Assembly (NCBI GenBank): GCA_913043155.1
Contig: CAJWLY010000070.1
Span: forward strand, 1 to 7,734
Length of the DNA: 7,734 nucleotides
Reading direction: 5' to 3'
Source of the DNA: an uncultured Nitrospinaceae bacterium
GTDB taxonomy: Bacteria > Nitrospinota > Nitrospinia > Nitrospinales > VA-1
Shown: positions 6,707-7,734 of the stretch, piece after piece
Layout of the letters: each line of letters begins with the position of its first letter
How positions within the stretch are numbered: the stretch's first letter is position 1
Notes under the pieces: model-generated
Databases searched by the model: none
The model's input: the letters and a program-made list of their open reading frames with translations, nothing else
Told to the model about the DNA's origin: nothing
Position numbers and translations under genes: made by a program

Positions 6707-6943
6707 ATGAAATTGTACAACATAGATGGATGCGGCTACTGCGCCATGGTGCGGTCGGTGTTGGATCAACTCGATATCGATTATGAAAGGATCGACGTGC
6801 CTTGGGCTCATCACGAGCGCCGGAATGTTTTTGAGGTGTCCGGACAATACATGGTTCCCGTCCTTGTCGATGATGAGGTGGTGATGAGCGACGAATATCA
6901 GATCATCGATTATCTTAAAAAAACCTACTCGGTCAGATCGTAA
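6707..6943 (+). CDS. Glutaredoxin / GST N-terminal-like thiol redox protein
   Basis: This 78-residue protein is essentially one thioredoxin-fold domain. It opens with the strand MKLYNIDGCGYC, giving a dithiol CGYC active site at C9 and C12. It has the cis-proline at MVP (P51), in the place of the TVP of classical glutaredoxins. It ends in VVMSDEYQIIDYL, which is nearer the ES-x-AI-x-YL element of GST N-terminal domains than the GGxDD of glutaredoxins. Both cysteines are present, so it could act as a thiol-disulfide or glutathione-dependent reductase in the cytoplasm. A GGG lies about 3 nt before ATG 6707, a rather close ribosome site. It sits 33 bp after the ATP-grasp-like gene and 19 bp before the aminomutase gene, in the same orientation. 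It may therefore serve that pathway, for example by keeping a cysteine or Fe-S enzyme reduced; this is inference. Confidence 0.85.
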   Translation: MKLYNIDGCGYCAMVRSVLDQLDIDYERIDVPWAHHERRNVFEVSGQYMVPVLVDDEVVMSDEYQIIDYLKKTYSVRS

Positions 6944-6962
6944 ACTTCCATAAAGGAAAACT

Positions 6963-7734
6963 ATGCAAGAATGGCAAAAGCACCTAAGTGGCAGTGTCGT
7001 CAAGGTCGAAGATCTTCCTTTTATTCCTGAGTCTCCCGAGTACCGGGACAAGTTGGAAAAGGTTGCTGAAGTTTTTCCGATTCGCATCAATTCTTACTTT
7101 CTCAACCAGATTAAAAATGAACACGACCCGCTTTGGAAACAGGTCGTGCCCACACTTGAGGAGTTGGATGGCTTCATTTTCAACGATAGCCCTCTGGTCT
7201 CCGATCCACTCAACGAAGAAGGAGACATGCCCGTTCCGGAGTTAATTCACCGATATCCTGATCGGGTTTTGCTGATGGTCAACAATCAGTGTCCGGTCAT
7301 TTGCCGTTTTTGTACACGGAAGCGGAAGATCGGTTTTCCCGGTATTGTCACGCGGGATACCCTGCGCCAGGGGATTGAGTATATTGGCAATCATCCAGAG
7401 GTGCGTGACGTTATCCTTTCAGGTGGCGACCCGCTTTTGGTTCCCGATAAGGAATTGGAGCGCATCTTGAGCGATTTGCGAGCCATCCCTCACCTGGAGA
7501 TCCTCCGTATCGGGACGCGGGTTCCGGGTACTCTGCCACAGAGGGTAACTCCCGAACTTTGCACCATGCTTAAGAAATATCACCCACTCTATTTCAACAT
7601 GCACTTCAACCATCCTGATGAACTCACACCGGAAGTAGAGAAGGCGTGTAACATGCTTGCCGATACGGGGATTCCTCTGGGCAGTCAAACGGTTTTGCTC
7701 AAGGGCGTGAACGATGACTCAGAAACCATGAGGG
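6963..7734 (+). CDS. Lysine 2,3-aminomutase (KamA) family radical SAM protein, 3'-truncated
   Basis: The frame opens at ATG 6963 behind a good ribosome site (AAAGGAAAA, about 6 nt away) and is still open at the right edge after 257 codons. KamA hallmarks are in order: DPLWKQVVPTLEEL, then DPLNEEG, HRYPDRVLLMV and CPVICRFCTRKR with cluster cysteines C110, C114 and C117. R119 aligns with the clostridial residue (R134) that binds the substrate carboxylate. LSGGDPLL, RIGTRVPGTLPQR and GIPLGSQTVLLKGVNDD follow. KamA enzymes use S-adenosylmethionine, PLP and a 4Fe-4S cluster to turn L-lysine into L-beta-lysine. Relatives act on glutamate, or on lysine during EF-P modification (EpmB). The PLP lysine and the two aspartates that hold the lysine side amine would lie beyond the edge, so substrate cannot be decided and no symbol is given. 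The motif normally NTHFNHP reads NMHFNHP (M213). Third gene of the operon. Confidence 0.9.
   Translation, partial: MQEWQKHLSGSVVKVEDLPFIPESPEYRDKLEKVAEVFPIRINSYFLNQIKNEHDPLWKQVVPTLEELDGFIFNDSPLVSDPLNEEGDMPVPELIHRYPDRVLLMVNNQCPVICRFCTRKRKIGFPGIVTRDTLRQGIEYIGNHPEVRDVILSGGDPLLVPDKELERILSDLRAIPHLEILRIGTRVPGTLPQRVTPELCTMLKKYHPLYFNMHFNHPDELTPEVEKACNMLADTGIPLGSQTVLLKGVNDDSETMR

Noticed and set aside
6632..7090. A 152-codon open frame on the minus strand
   Set aside because: It is antisense to the glutaredoxin-like gene and the start of the KamA gene, both of which have clear motifs.

Overview
The window reads as ordinary, gene-dense bacterial chromosome: about 50% GC by eye, no IS element, tRNA, rRNA, CRISPR array or integration scar. 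It holds eight protein genes, two of them cut by the window edges. The periplasm-type TesA esterase, TrpD2-like protein, LON-domain protein, TIGR03960-like radical SAM protein and KamA family together suggest a Gram-negative bacterium. Something like Nitrospinota, Nitrospirota or the former deltaproteobacteria is possible, but this placement is a low-confidence inference because no taxonomic marker is present.

Layout from left to right. (1) Positions 1-446, + strand: the C-terminal three quarters of a TesA-type SGNH esterase/thioesterase. (2) Positions 554-1666, - strand: a TrpD2-like member of the glycosyltransferase-3/anthranilate phosphoribosyltransferase fold whose PRPP-binding motif is not conserved. 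It is convergent with tesA. (3) Positions 1738-3453, + strand: a radical SAM protein closely resembling the TIGR03960 family, with an N-terminal Rossmann-like domain and a C-terminal four-cysteine tail. It is divergent from gene 2 across 71 bp. (4) Positions 3483-4361, + strand: an integral-membrane CDP-alcohol phosphatidyltransferase, 29 bp after gene 3 and probably cotranscribed. (5) Positions 4380-5072, - strand: a stand-alone LON substrate-binding-domain protein, convergent with gene 4. (6-8) Positions 5261-7734, + strand: a compact operon of an ATP-grasp-like protein of unknown substrate, a 78-residue glutaredoxin/GST-N-like protein, and a lysine 2,3-aminomutase (KamA) family radical SAM enzyme that runs off the right edge.

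The most interesting parts are two small gene sets. The 5261-7734 operon couples a putative carboxylate-amine ligase, a thiol redox protein and an aminomutase. This suggests, as inference only, a pathway that makes a beta-amino acid and joins it to another molecule. The 1738-4361 pair couples an orphan radical SAM protein with a phospholipid headgroup transferase, which hints at a modified membrane lipid.

Promoter-like signals in the 5073-5260 divergent gap help set the start codons on both sides. They predict an almost leaderless mRNA for the ATP-grasp gene.
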